This document shows, in pieces, positions 23,298 to 30,915 of a stretch of DNA of 64,000 nucleotides. Every line of letters starts with the position of its first letter. The stretch's first letter is position 1. Source of the DNA: Olsenella_K sp050953285. Lineage in GTDB: Bacteria > Actinomycetota > Coriobacteriia > Coriobacteriales > Atopobiaceae. Location of the stretch: the NCBI GenBank assembly GCA_050953285.1, contig JBMNMK010000001.1:248001-312000 (forward strand). The letters run 5' to 3'. Below the pieces are notes generated by a model that was not told the origin of the DNA, searched no databases, and worked only from the letters and a program-made list of their open reading frames with translations. The position numbers and the translations under genes are program-made.

Positions 23298-25070
23298 ATG
23301 GCTGAGCCATTGTTCACAAGGGTCGACAGGCCCGTCGGCAAACTCGTCGGCGACGTTATTGAGGGTCGTGTCGGATTGCCTGACTTGCAAAGACCCTTTG
23401 TCTGGAAGGACAGCGACGTCCGCGATCTCCTCGACTCGATGCTTCGTGGCTACCCAATCGGCTACTGCATCCTATGGGAGGCGCCTGACGACCAGGAGGA
23501 CAAGAAGTCCTCCATCGGCCTCAATGACAAGAACTACGCCACGCCCAAGGAGCTCGTCATTGACGGGCAGCAGCGCCTCACGGCCCTCGTCTCGTCGCTC
23601 TACGGCGTGCCGGTCAAGGATCAGTCGTTCTCCGATAGAACGATCCGTATCGCATACGATCCCATCGCCCGCGAGTTCCACACCTGGGATGCGGCCATCG
23701 CCAAGGACGCGCGCTACATCCCCGACGTGAGCGCCGTGTTCGAGGCCAAGAGGAAGAACGAGGCGACCAAGTTCCGCCGCGAGTACATCAAGCGGCTCAA
23801 CGACGCCAACGTGAAGCGCGAGGAGCCAGAGCTGGACGACGACGGCGAGGCCGCGGTCGAGGACGGCATCAACGAGCTTCTCAACCTCGAGACCACCTAC
23901 GTCATCCCCATCCTCTCGATCTCAGCAAAGGCCGACGAGGAGCAGATGTCTCAGATCTTCATCCGTGTGAACTCGGGCGGCACCAAGCTCACAGAGGACG
24001 ACTTCATCATGACCCTGCTCTCGGTCTACGAGCCAGAGACCAGGCAGCGCATCGAGGACTGGTGCGAGGACAGCCACAAGCCCGGCGTCGGTACCTCGTA
24101 CAACGCGCTTCTCACCATAAAGCCGAGCCATGTGATCAGGGCGACCGTCGGGTTGGGCTTCGGTCGCGGTAGGCTGCGCTACGCCCGCCTCATCCTGAAC
24201 GGGCGTGACCTCGAGACGCGCGAGACGAGCGTGGCCAAGCGCGAGGAGAACTTCGCCAAGTTCGATGCGGCGCTCGACAAGGTGCTCGACCTGAACGACT
24301 GGCACGCCTTCATCAACGCGCTCGGCGAGGCCGGCTACGTGAACAAGGGCATGGTCAGCTCCGAGAACACGATCCCGCTTACCTATGCCATCACGCTCAT
24401 CGCGAAGCACCGCTTCGGCATCACCGGTGTCGAGCTGCAGCGTGTGGCAAAGCGTTGGTTCTACATGGCCCTGCTCACGCAGATGTACACCGGCAACTTC
24501 GAGTCCGTTTTCGAGCAGCAGATGAACTCGATCGACGAGCTCAAGGACGCCGACGCCTTCCGAGCCTGGATCGACGCGGAAATCGCCGCTCGCCTCACCG
24601 ACGACTACTTCGGCGTGACTCTGCCCAACGAGCTCGACAAGAACCGGGCGAGCGGCCCCGTGTGGAACGGCTTCCTGGCCGCACAGGTCGTGCTCGGGTC
24701 GCGCGTGCTGTTCAGCACCAGCACCGTCGCCCAGCTGCTCCTTCCCGCCAGCAGCGGCACCAAGAAGGCGTACGACAAGCACCACATCTTCCCAGCGAAC
24801 TTCCTCAAGGGCGGGCCTTACGACTACGCCAGGGACCGCAGGGCGAACTTTGTCTGCGTCGACTACCAGAAGAACATCTACATCAGCGACGACGACCCGA
24901 AGATCTACGTGACCCAGTACCGTGAGGAGCTTGGGGATGACGCCTATCGCACGGCCTGCAGCGAGAACGCGTTGCCATATGACTTCGAGGACATGGACTA
25001 TCTTGACTTCCTCAAGGCGAGGCGGACGCTCATGTCGCAGATGGTGAAGGACGCATTCGAAAGGCTGTAA
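23298..25070 (+). CDS. DUF262 / GmrSD-type protein
   Basis: 590 residues, 9 bases after res. DUF262 marks: VGLPDLQRPFVWKDSDVRDL, then the NTP-binding DGQQRLTAL near residue 90, FIRVNSGGTKLTEDDF near 220, with a C-terminal DUF1524-like HNH motif KKAYDKHHIFPANFL near 490 and a downstream Asn. GmrSD-like and related DUF262 proteins are NTP-dependent nucleases that attack modified phage DNA. Placing one behind a type III system covers phages with modified bases that Mod/Res cannot cut. The first 100 bases are poorer in GC than the rest. Confidence 0.85.
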   Translation: MAEPLFTRVDRPVGKLVGDVIEGRVGLPDLQRPFVWKDSDVRDLLDSMLRGYPIGYCILWEAPDDQEDKKSSIGLNDKNYATPKELVIDGQQRLTALVSSLYGVPVKDQSFSDRTIRIAYDPIAREFHTWDAAIAKDARYIPDVSAVFEAKRKNEATKFRREYIKRLNDANVKREEPELDDDGEAAVEDGINELLNLETTYVIPILSISAKADEEQMSQIFIRVNSGGTKLTEDDFIMTLLSVYEPETRQRIEDWCEDSHKPGVGTSYNALLTIKPSHVIRATVGLGFGRGRLRYARLILNGRDLETRETSVAKREENFAKFDAALDKVLDLNDWHAFINALGEAGYVNKGMVSSENTIPLTYAITLIAKHRFGITGVELQRVAKRWFYMALLTQMYTGNFESVFEQQMNSIDELKDADAFRAWIDAEIAARLTDDYFGVTLPNELDKNRASGPVWNGFLAAQVVLGSRVLFSTSTVAQLLLPASSGTKKAYDKHHIFPANFLKGGPYDYARDRRANFVCVDYQKNIYISDDDPKIYVTQYREELGDDAYRTACSENALPYDFEDMDYLDFLKARRTLMSQMVKDAFERL

Positions 25071-25114
25071 TAGCGGCGCATGGGATGCAGTTTCCAGTTG
25101 CCTAAGGGAGACAG

Positions 25115-25843
25115 ATGGCAAAAGAGAAGTTCAATATCGATACGATTCTCGCCCACCGGTCCGATGAGCTCAACATCGGCCTGGGCGTCAGCCTTGGGCA
25201 CTCGGTATCCCAGGGCGACCTGAGCGAAGGACAGTGGATCAGGTTCCTGCGGAGCTTCCTGCCACACAGGTACGACGTTTCGAAGGGATTCGTCTTTGAC
25301 AGCAAGGGCGGGGTCAGCGAGCAGATCGACATCATCGTCTTCGACAGGTTCCATTCCCCACTCATCTATGAAACGGACAACGGGGAAAAGTACGTGACCG
25401 CCGAGAGCGTGTACGCCGTCTTCGAGGTCAAGCAGGAGGCGAACAAGGGCTTCGTCGAGTATGCGGACAAGAAGATCCAGTCGGTGCTCGATCTCCACAG
25501 GACGAGAAGGGGGATAGTGGTGGCGGGAGAAGCCCGACCCCCACGCGAACTGACCCACATCATCGGTGGACTGCTCACCACGAACTCTGTCAAGTCAGGC
25601 ACCCTCTGTGGCCACATCGAGAGGTCTGCAAACATCGACATGGCCTGCTCGGCGCTAACCGGAACCTTCCACAAGGGCGCCGACGGAAAGGTGACGTACT
25701 CCGACTCGGGGGAGGCAGTATTCGCGTTCTTCTTCCTGCTCCTCAACGAGCTGTACAAGCTCGGAACGGTCGGCGCTATCGACATACAGGAGTACGCCGA
25801 CAGGTCGCTCAAATCCTTCTCGCTCGAGAGGGGTGAAGTCTGA
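25115..25843 (+). CDS. DUF6602-type protein with PD-(D/E)XK nuclease signature
   Basis: 242 residues behind AAGGGAGACAG. Match to the DUF6602 pattern: RFLRSFLPHRYDVSKGFVFDSKG, SEQIDIIVFDR, VYAVFEVK. Asp72, Glu104 and Lys106, preceded by Glu38, form a D-x31-ExK signature on consecutive predicted strands, the core of the PD-(D/E)XK nuclease fold. The product is probably a DNA or RNA nuclease. The stop overlaps the start of the nucleotidyltransferase gene (TGATG), so the two are made together; the nuclease may be the effector of that enzyme, or an independent enzyme. The 44-bp gap from the DUF262 gene is the largest inside the operon. Confidence 0.7.
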   Translation: MAKEKFNIDTILAHRSDELNIGLGVSLGHSVSQGDLSEGQWIRFLRSFLPHRYDVSKGFVFDSKGGVSEQIDIIVFDRFHSPLIYETDNGEKYVTAESVYAVFEVKQEANKGFVEYADKKIQSVLDLHRTRRGIVVAGEARPPRELTHIIGGLLTTNSVKSGTLCGHIERSANIDMACSALTGTFHKGADGKVTYSDSGEAVFAFFFLLLNELYKLGTVGAIDIQEYADRSLKSFSLERGEV

Positions 25844-27159
25844 TGTCTCTACAGGACGACTTCAGAGCGTTCCTCCACGACATTGAACCCAAGAAAAGCA
25901 CGGTGGACGAGATAGCGAGCGCGCACAAGACGCTTCGCGCATATCTCGAGGGCCACGAGTGCTACTCCCAGCGCTGCATCGCCACTTACCTTTCCGGCTC
26001 CTATGCCAAGCACACGGCCATTCGACCCGTCAAGGACGAGGACCATCGTGACGTCGACATCGTGGTCGAGACGGACTACTCGACGTCTGATAACTCGGCT
26101 GACGTTATCATCGAGCTCCGCGACGTTCTCTACGAATCGGACAAGTATAAGTCGGCGCGCCTCCAGACGCACTCGGTAGGCATCGCGCTTTCAAAGCTCG
26201 ATATCGACGTGGTCCCTCTCGCATCCGAAGGAGAGAGGCGCTTCATAGGCAACCTCGACGACGCGTCTTGGAGGGAGACGAATCCGAAAGGACATATCGA
26301 GTGGTCCAGCCAGACGAACGCCGGGCATGATGGCCTCTACGTGCCCGTCGTCAAGATGATGAAGTGGTGGCGGCGGGAGCACTGCCCCAAGATGAGAAGG
26401 TGGCCCAAGGGGATTACCCTCGAGAAGATCATTGCCGACTGCTTCCCGGAGGGCTCCTCAGCTTACGAGGAGCTGATGATTGGGCTATTTGAGAACATCT
26501 CTGACTCCCTGTCAGACGAGCTGGAAACTGGAGAGGTGCCCGTCATCGCCGACCCCGCCCTTCCGACGAACAACCTGGCTGCGAGTTACACGTTCGAGGA
26601 CTTTAGGAGCTTCATCGGCGGCCTCGAAGAGGCGCTTCGCGTTCTCCAGGAAGAGGGCTCGAACAATGACTCTTGGAGGAAGATCCTTGGCAGTCGTTTT
26701 CCTTCCGGAAGTAGCAGTGCGAGTAACAGGGCATTGGCAAAGCCTGTGTACTCGATTGAGCAGGCCCTGTGCGTTCCCCACAGGAAAAGGTCCCCTTGGC
26801 CCTTCACCAAAAGGAGGCCGGGGGTCGTAGTGGTCGTTGCCGACGTCACCTTCCAGGATGGGCACGTTGAGACGATTTCGAGCAACGGAAGGGTGATTCC
26901 CAAGGGTTGTCAGATTGACTATCGGATTATCCGGTCGAAGGGACTGCAGTCCCTCACGGCGAAGTGGCTGGTGGTCAATACAGGCGAGGAGGCTTACGCT
27001 GCTGGATGTCCGAGAGGTGAGTTCGAGAACTCCAATCTTGCTGGCGGAGGACGGCGCGAAAGCACGGCTTACGCTGGTCGTCATTACGTGCAGTGCCTGC
27101 TCATCAAGGGTGGGCGCTGTGTGGCGCGGAGCAAGGAGTTCTTCATCATCGTCCAGTGA
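25843..27159 (+). CDS. CD-NTase-like nucleotidyltransferase with AGS-C-type sensor end
   Basis: 438 residues. The polymerase-beta-type active site is complete: GSYAKHTAI near residue 50, DVDIVVE about 18 residues later, and the third acid in LDIDVVPLA near residue 123. The C-terminal 140 residues (VYSIEQALCV..., WLVVNTGEEA, RRESTAYAGRHYVQCLL, VARSKEFFIIV) look like the AGS-C sensor domain attached to cGAS/DncV-like nucleotidyltransferases (CD-NTases). It should make a cyclic or linear nucleotide signal, as in CBASS; no standard CBASS effector, Cap2 or Cap3 is present, only DUF6602. It is the last gene of the operon. Confidence 0.75.
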   Translation: MSLQDDFRAFLHDIEPKKSTVDEIASAHKTLRAYLEGHECYSQRCIATYLSGSYAKHTAIRPVKDEDHRDVDIVVETDYSTSDNSADVIIELRDVLYESDKYKSARLQTHSVGIALSKLDIDVVPLASEGERRFIGNLDDASWRETNPKGHIEWSSQTNAGHDGLYVPVVKMMKWWRREHCPKMRRWPKGITLEKIIADCFPEGSSAYEELMIGLFENISDSLSDELETGEVPVIADPALPTNNLAASYTFEDFRSFIGGLEEALRVLQEEGSNNDSWRKILGSRFPSGSSSASNRALAKPVYSIEQALCVPHRKRSPWPFTKRRPGVVVVVADVTFQDGHVETISSNGRVIPKGCQIDYRIIRSKGLQSLTAKWLVVNTGEEAYAAGCPRGEFENSNLAGGGRRESTAYAGRHYVQCLLIKGGRCVARSKEFFIIVQ

Positions 27160-27374
27160 CGCTACTTCTTGAGGCGTGTGAATGCCCCATCCCGTCCCCA
27201 CAAGCGTTAGGGGTGCCTGCGCGTGCGGGACGGGCGGCGGAGGGGCTTGGCCTCCGCCGTGGCGCGGCCCTGGCCGCGTGCCCTCATGGCGCCTGACCTG
27301 CACAAACTCAACACAAAAGAAAAGCGCCCGCCTTGGTGGCGAGCGCTCCCGACGCGCGATGTGCGTGCCCATGG

Positions 27375-27803
27375 CTACGACTGCCACGCCCCGCGGACGT
27401 GGTGGACGCGCACGCGCCCGGCATCAAGGTTGACGCACACGCTCACTACGTCGAAACGCAGACGCTCTGGCAGGGGGCCGTCGGACGCGAGTGCGCGGCC
27501 CACGCAGAGCGCCGCCCCGTGCGCGACGACGTCCTCGTCTATGAGCGACTGGAGGTCGTCGAGCGTCATCTCGAAGCCCTCCACGGGCACGGGCAGCACG
27601 GCGACGGTGACGGGGAGGTCGCCCTCGCGGCAGGCGAGCACGTCCTCGAAGGGCGTCTCCTCGAAGCGGGTGAACCCGACGTGCGACAGGGCCTCGCGGG
27701 CGAGCTCCGCGCAGTCGCGGGCGTAGTCCCCCGTGACGGGCGTCGTTGCCTCCCAGCGTTCGGCGATGGCGGTGGTCGGGACGATGGTTGCGGTCTGGCT
27801 CAT
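27375..27803 (-). CDS. Hypothetical protein, 142 residues
   Basis: The ATG at 27803 follows an AAAGGGGGCAC leader. The product is acidic and looks like one small alpha/beta domain (TTPVTGDYARDCAELAREAL, then DDLQSLIDEDVV). No family is recognised. It runs toward the end of the defence operon, so the two units converge; 27160-27374 holds no gene. The bias for GC at third positions supports coding on this strand, though the overlapping plus-strand frame is also open. Confidence 0.5.
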   Translation of the reverse strand: MSQTATIVPTTAIAERWEATTPVTGDYARDCAELAREALSHVGFTRFEETPFEDVLACREGDLPVTVAVLPVPVEGFEMTLDDLQSLIDEDVVAHGAALCVGRALASDGPLPERLRFDVVSVCVNLDAGRVRVHHVRGAWQS

Positions 27804-28199
27804 GGTGTGCCCCCTTTGGGCTCGGGTGAGGGTCGGCTCTTCCTTCCCTCGGACGGGGGCGACAAGGCAAGCGCGATCCCCGGAGCGCGCCCGTTTGCGG
27901 GCGGGGCGCGGCGCGCGCAGGGGTTGGCGCGTCAGGCGACGGGAGGCGGCGCTAGGGGTGCCTGCCGCCTCAAAGGAGCCTGTGCCATGATGCCCCGGTC
28001 CGAGGGCTAGGCGTTGCTCTCGTGGCTCGTGCCGTGGGGTTTTCGACGGCGCGGCGAGGATAGGGGATCACCCGACAATCCCCGGCGCAGCCGGGGTGTC
28101 GGAAACCCAGGTGACCCGGCCCGCTTGCGGGCCGCGCCGGGCTTGTGGTTTGGACAACAACTACAATCGAATGGTCCCATGCGATTGGACGGAGATCCC
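27804..28199. other. GC-rich intergenic segment with hairpins
   Basis: 396 bases without a convincing gene. CGACAATCCCCGGC-GCA-GCCGGGGTGTCG (28073-28102) and GGCCCGC-TT-GCGGGCC (28118-28133) are stable hairpins just ahead of the interrupted gene. Function unknown; they may be terminators or parts of a replication or transfer site. Confidence 0.4.
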
Positions 28200-28564
28200 A
28201 TGCCGGTATCGTTTGAAAGCCTTGAGTTCGGGCGTCTTCTGCATCACAAGCTCGCATACGAGTGTATCGACGCCGTCGGCGGTAGCCTCTACGACGATTG
28301 GGATGTCATACAGTTCGAGAAAAGCGTCTTGGGGGCCGAATACTGCCCGGCCTTCAAGCGTGAGGATGAATTGGCAATACTCAGGCAGGAGCTTCTCAGG
28401 CTTGATGGCCAGATGCCGTTTCTGCGGTTCGGCGAAGAGGGCACACATCATGCGTACGAGCTCTTCCTTTCCGAACCGGGCTTTTGGGGGAGCAGAGGCG
28501 CCCCGTTGTTTTGGGCCTATGCTGCGCGAGAGTTCACAACAGATATCCTTCCCCTGGACCCTAG

Positions 28565-29863
28565 GGAAACGATGATTAATGGGCCCATCCCGCCCCAAGG
28601 CCTTTCGGGTGATGGTTTTCCGATGGGATGGGCGGGGCCAGGGCCCGGAATCAGGGCGCCATCGCCTTCCGGACCCCCTCCGGCAGGGAATCCGGGCATG
28701 GCTGTCCCGCGGGATCAGGCAGCCGTCGGCAGGGGCTCCAGCGCCCTCCCCGCCGATATGCACATCGCGAGGTTCGACAGCGCGAATGCGGCATGGAGCA
28801 GGCAGCCGTTCTTCTCGATGCCGCGGTAGCGGGTCCTGATATGCCCGAATCGCCTCTTCACGATGAGGAAGGGGTGCTCCACCTTGGAGCGCACCGACGC
28901 CTTCCTCGACTCTATGCCCTTCTCGGCCGAGAGCGCGCAGTCCAGGCCCTTCACCGTGGAGGGCTTCCTGGCGACGGTCCACCGCATCGATGAGAGGTGC
29001 GGGTCGGAGGCGACCTCGGGGCGCTTCGCCACCCCGGTGTATCCGGAGTCCGCATAGCAGAACCGGTCGTCCCCGCGGACGAGGGAATGGGCCATGGCCA
29101 CGTCGGACACGTTGGCGGCAGTCGTCTCCACGGTATGCACGAGGCCGCTGCCCGCATCGACGCCGATGTGCGCCTTGAAGCCGAAATGCCAGTTCTTCCC
29201 CTTCTTGGACTGGTGGGCCTCGGGGTCGCGGGAATGCCCCTCGTTCTTGGTGGAGCTCGGCGCCTCGATGAAGGTCGCGTCCACGATGGAGCCTCCCCGC
29301 ATCATGACGCCCGCCGCCTCGAGCTCCGAGTTCAGCTCGTCGAGCATGGCCTTGCCGAGGCCCTTCCTCTCGAGGATGTGGCGGAACTTCGCGAGCGTCG
29401 TGGCGTCGGGGACCTGCTCGCGCATGAGGTCGATGTGCATGAACCTCTGCATGGCGCGGGAGTCGAGGATGGCATCCTCCGTGCCCTCGTCCGAGAGGCC
29501 GAACATGACCTGGAGCAGGTACATCCTGAGCATCGTCTCGGCGCCGCGGACATGCCTGCCGCGCTGCTGGGAGTGGTAATGGGGCTCGATGAGGGCGGTC
29601 CACCTGTCCCAGGGGACGATCGCATCCATACGCTCCAGGAACTCCTCGCGCCTCGTCTTCCTCCGCTGCCCCTGCGATTCCAGGTCGCCGAAGCTCATCT
29701 GATCGCCCATCGCAAGCCTTCCGCCGCAGCCCCACCGATATCCATATTATAACGTCTGTGCAGGTAGAGTGCCATTTCTACCGGATGCGCGGCAACCTGG
29801 CGGGCAGCGGAAGGCCGGGCGGTGCGATTCGGCCTGGTGAGCTATGCTTTAATCATCGTTTCC
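28565..29863 (-). mobile_element. IS5-family insertion sequence, complete
   Basis: 1299 bases bounded by inverted ends GGAAACGATGATTAA (28565-28579) and TTAATCATCGTTTCC (29849-29863), with the 4-bp target duplication CTAG on both sides (28561-28564 and 29864-29867). CTAG fits the YTAR target of IS5-like elements. One complete transposase gene is inside. The perfect ends and duplication point to a recent insertion. Confidence 0.92.
28715..29710 (-). CDS. IS5-family DDE transposase
   Basis: 331 residues. N-terminal SFGDLE start and the DUF772-like region HYHSQQRGRHVRGAETMLRM precede the catalytic core: first Asp in SIVDATFIEAP, second in CYADSGYTG, and Glu in the Y/R-x3-E-x6-K signature VRSKVEHPFLIVKRRFG. 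All three acids are present, so the enzyme should be active. It cuts and pastes the element through a hairpin-free DDE reaction typical of IS5 (IS1031 or ISL2-type subgroup is possible). No frameshift is needed for expression. Confidence 0.93.
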   Translation of the reverse strand: MGDQMSFGDLESQGQRRKTRREEFLERMDAIVPWDRWTALIEPHYHSQQRGRHVRGAETMLRMYLLQVMFGLSDEGTEDAILDSRAMQRFMHIDLMREQVPDATTLAKFRHILERKGLGKAMLDELNSELEAAGVMMRGGSIVDATFIEAPSSTKNEGHSRDPEAHQSKKGKNWHFGFKAHIGVDAGSGLVHTVETTAANVSDVAMAHSLVRGDDRFCYADSGYTGVAKRPEVASDPHLSSMRWTVARKPSTVKGLDCALSAEKGIESRKASVRSKVEHPFLIVKRRFGHIRTRYRGIEKNGCLLHAAFALSNLAMCISAGRALEPLPTAA

Positions 29864-30116
29864 CTAGGCTTCTCGTGCAGAAATACCTTGCGGTGGCCTA
29901 CGAGCTCGGCATTCCGTATGGGGTGGACGAGTACGTGTACATTGAGCGCTTCGCTGCAGGCGGGATGAGCAGCGGCCAAGTTGGCGGAGCGTTCGTTGAG
30001 GAGGGTCTCAAGACTCTCCTCCGCAGACTGCCGCTCTATGGAGGCGAGAGCCGACTTCTCATCCACTACTACAATCATTGATTTTTGAGCAGCAGTACGG
30101 GCAAACGGAGAGCACC

Positions 30117-30478
30117 ATGGGCAACTGGATCTATCAGAAGCAGATTGACGAGACCGTAGACTGGTTCGTGAGAACCGCACTACCAGACGCGCAGCCGGGG
30201 TGGGAAGACCTGCCCTGGTCGGTCGACGAGATGGGCAGGACGATGACCGCGGCCGCTGGTGGACGATTGCGGTGGACGTTCCGACCTCGGTCAAGGGGAT
30301 GGACTGCTGGCTGTCGTTCCGGGTCGTGGAGCCCGGCGGCGAGATTCGAGAGCCCTTCGTCAGGGGCGTCCATGCCGTCAGATCGGGTCGCGGCGAGCAC
30401 GAGTTCGACACCTACGTCTGGGACGACGGCGAGGGCATGTGGGTGATCCCCCCGGACGACGACGATGACGAGGAGTGA
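30117..30478 (+). pseudogene. Unknown gene broken by a single frameshift
   Basis: Reading from ATG 30117 (AGAGCACC ahead) gives MGNWIYQKQIDETVDWFV and LPWSVDEMGRT, then nonsense from about 30,240. A second frame continues with sense: DDRGRWWTIAVDVPTSVKGMDC to VIPPDDDDDEE, stop at 30478. The two are the halves of one protein of about 119 residues shifted by one base. No slippery heptamer is seen at the junction, so mutation or a sequencing error is likelier than programmed shifting. The function is unknown; the tail is strongly acidic. Confidence 0.6.
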
Positions 30479-30622
30479 TCAGGGCTCGTCGTCATCTTCA
30501 CAGGCCTCGAGCTCCCTTAGGCGGTCGACCCACTCGCCGACCTCTTCGACGAAGGACTTGCCCGTGACCCATGTGCTCCCAATGCTGTCGTAGAGCGCGT
30601 CCAGCATCTCTGCGACGGTCAT
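30479..30622 (-). CDS. Hypothetical 47-residue protein
   Basis: ATG 30622 with AAGGAG some 18 bases upstream and a GGAGAACACG closer in; stop at 30479, overlapping nothing and converging with the frameshifted gene. The peptide, beginning MTVAEMLDALYDSIG and ending ECEACEDDDEP-like acidic residues, is helical and acidic. Such small acidic proteins are common in these elements. No family recognised. Confidence 0.45.
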   Translation of the reverse strand: MTVAEMLDALYDSIGSTWVTGKSFVEEVGEWVDRLRELEACEDDDEP

Positions 30623-30915
30623 CGTGTTCTCCAATGCGGCTCCTTCCCACGCTTTCTTCGCGCGGGAATCATTGCATGCCGGAGTGACATCAATTCCCTT
30701 ACCAAGGGACGGGCGGGTGGGCCTACCCTAGCCGCGCACCGCGCGCGGGCAAACCCTCCCGCCGCCGCGCCTATGGCGAGCCCCCCACGAGCCATGCGGC
30801 GGCGGTGCGCGCAGGGGCATGGCCTGCGCGCCGCCCTCGTGGCTCGTCTCCACGGAAACTGCACTTGGGGAGGGGTGTTCGCCCCTCCCTTTCGTGCTGT
30901 GTCGGCAGTCTCGCG
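30623..30915. other. GC-rich intergenic segment, nothing supported
   Basis: 293 bases of very GC-rich sequence with local inverted repeats (for example GCGGCGG/CCGCCGC) between the 47-residue gene and the PcfJ-like gene. No gene, promoter or terminator with a T-run could be supported. Confidence 0.4.

Larger units (their letters stand above)
28200..30081 (+). pseudogene. Unknown gene split by an IS5-family element
   Basis: The 5' part is 28200-28564 and the 3' part 29868-30081. Removing the IS and one CTAG copy joins them in the same frame into a 192-residue protein. The start is ATG 28200 behind GGACGGAG. The protein begins MPVSFESLEFGRLLHHKLAY and has a middle FGEEGTHHAYELFLSEPGFW and an end with ESRLLIHYYNH. 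It is not recognised; the composition suggests a cytoplasmic alpha/beta protein. As it stands the N-terminal 122 codons read on into the IS. Confidence 0.75.

Noticed and set aside
19725..23390. A 1221-codon open frame on the minus strand opposite mod and res
   Set aside because: It is a shadow of two well-supported genes in GC-rich DNA; composition is His/Val/Leu/Glu-biased and no domain is seen.
25115..27159. Canonical CBASS operon
   Set aside because: No known CBASS effector and no Cap2/Cap3 genes; only the nucleotidyltransferase resembles CBASS, so I call it CD-NTase-like.
28161..29735. Long minus-strand frame across the IS in a second phase
   Set aside because: Arg- and Pro-rich shadow of the IS5 transposase; the true transposase frame has all catalytic motifs.
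30210..30260. Programmed -1 frameshift in the split small gene
   Set aside because: No slippery heptamer or downstream pseudoknot is visible; mutation or read error is simpler.
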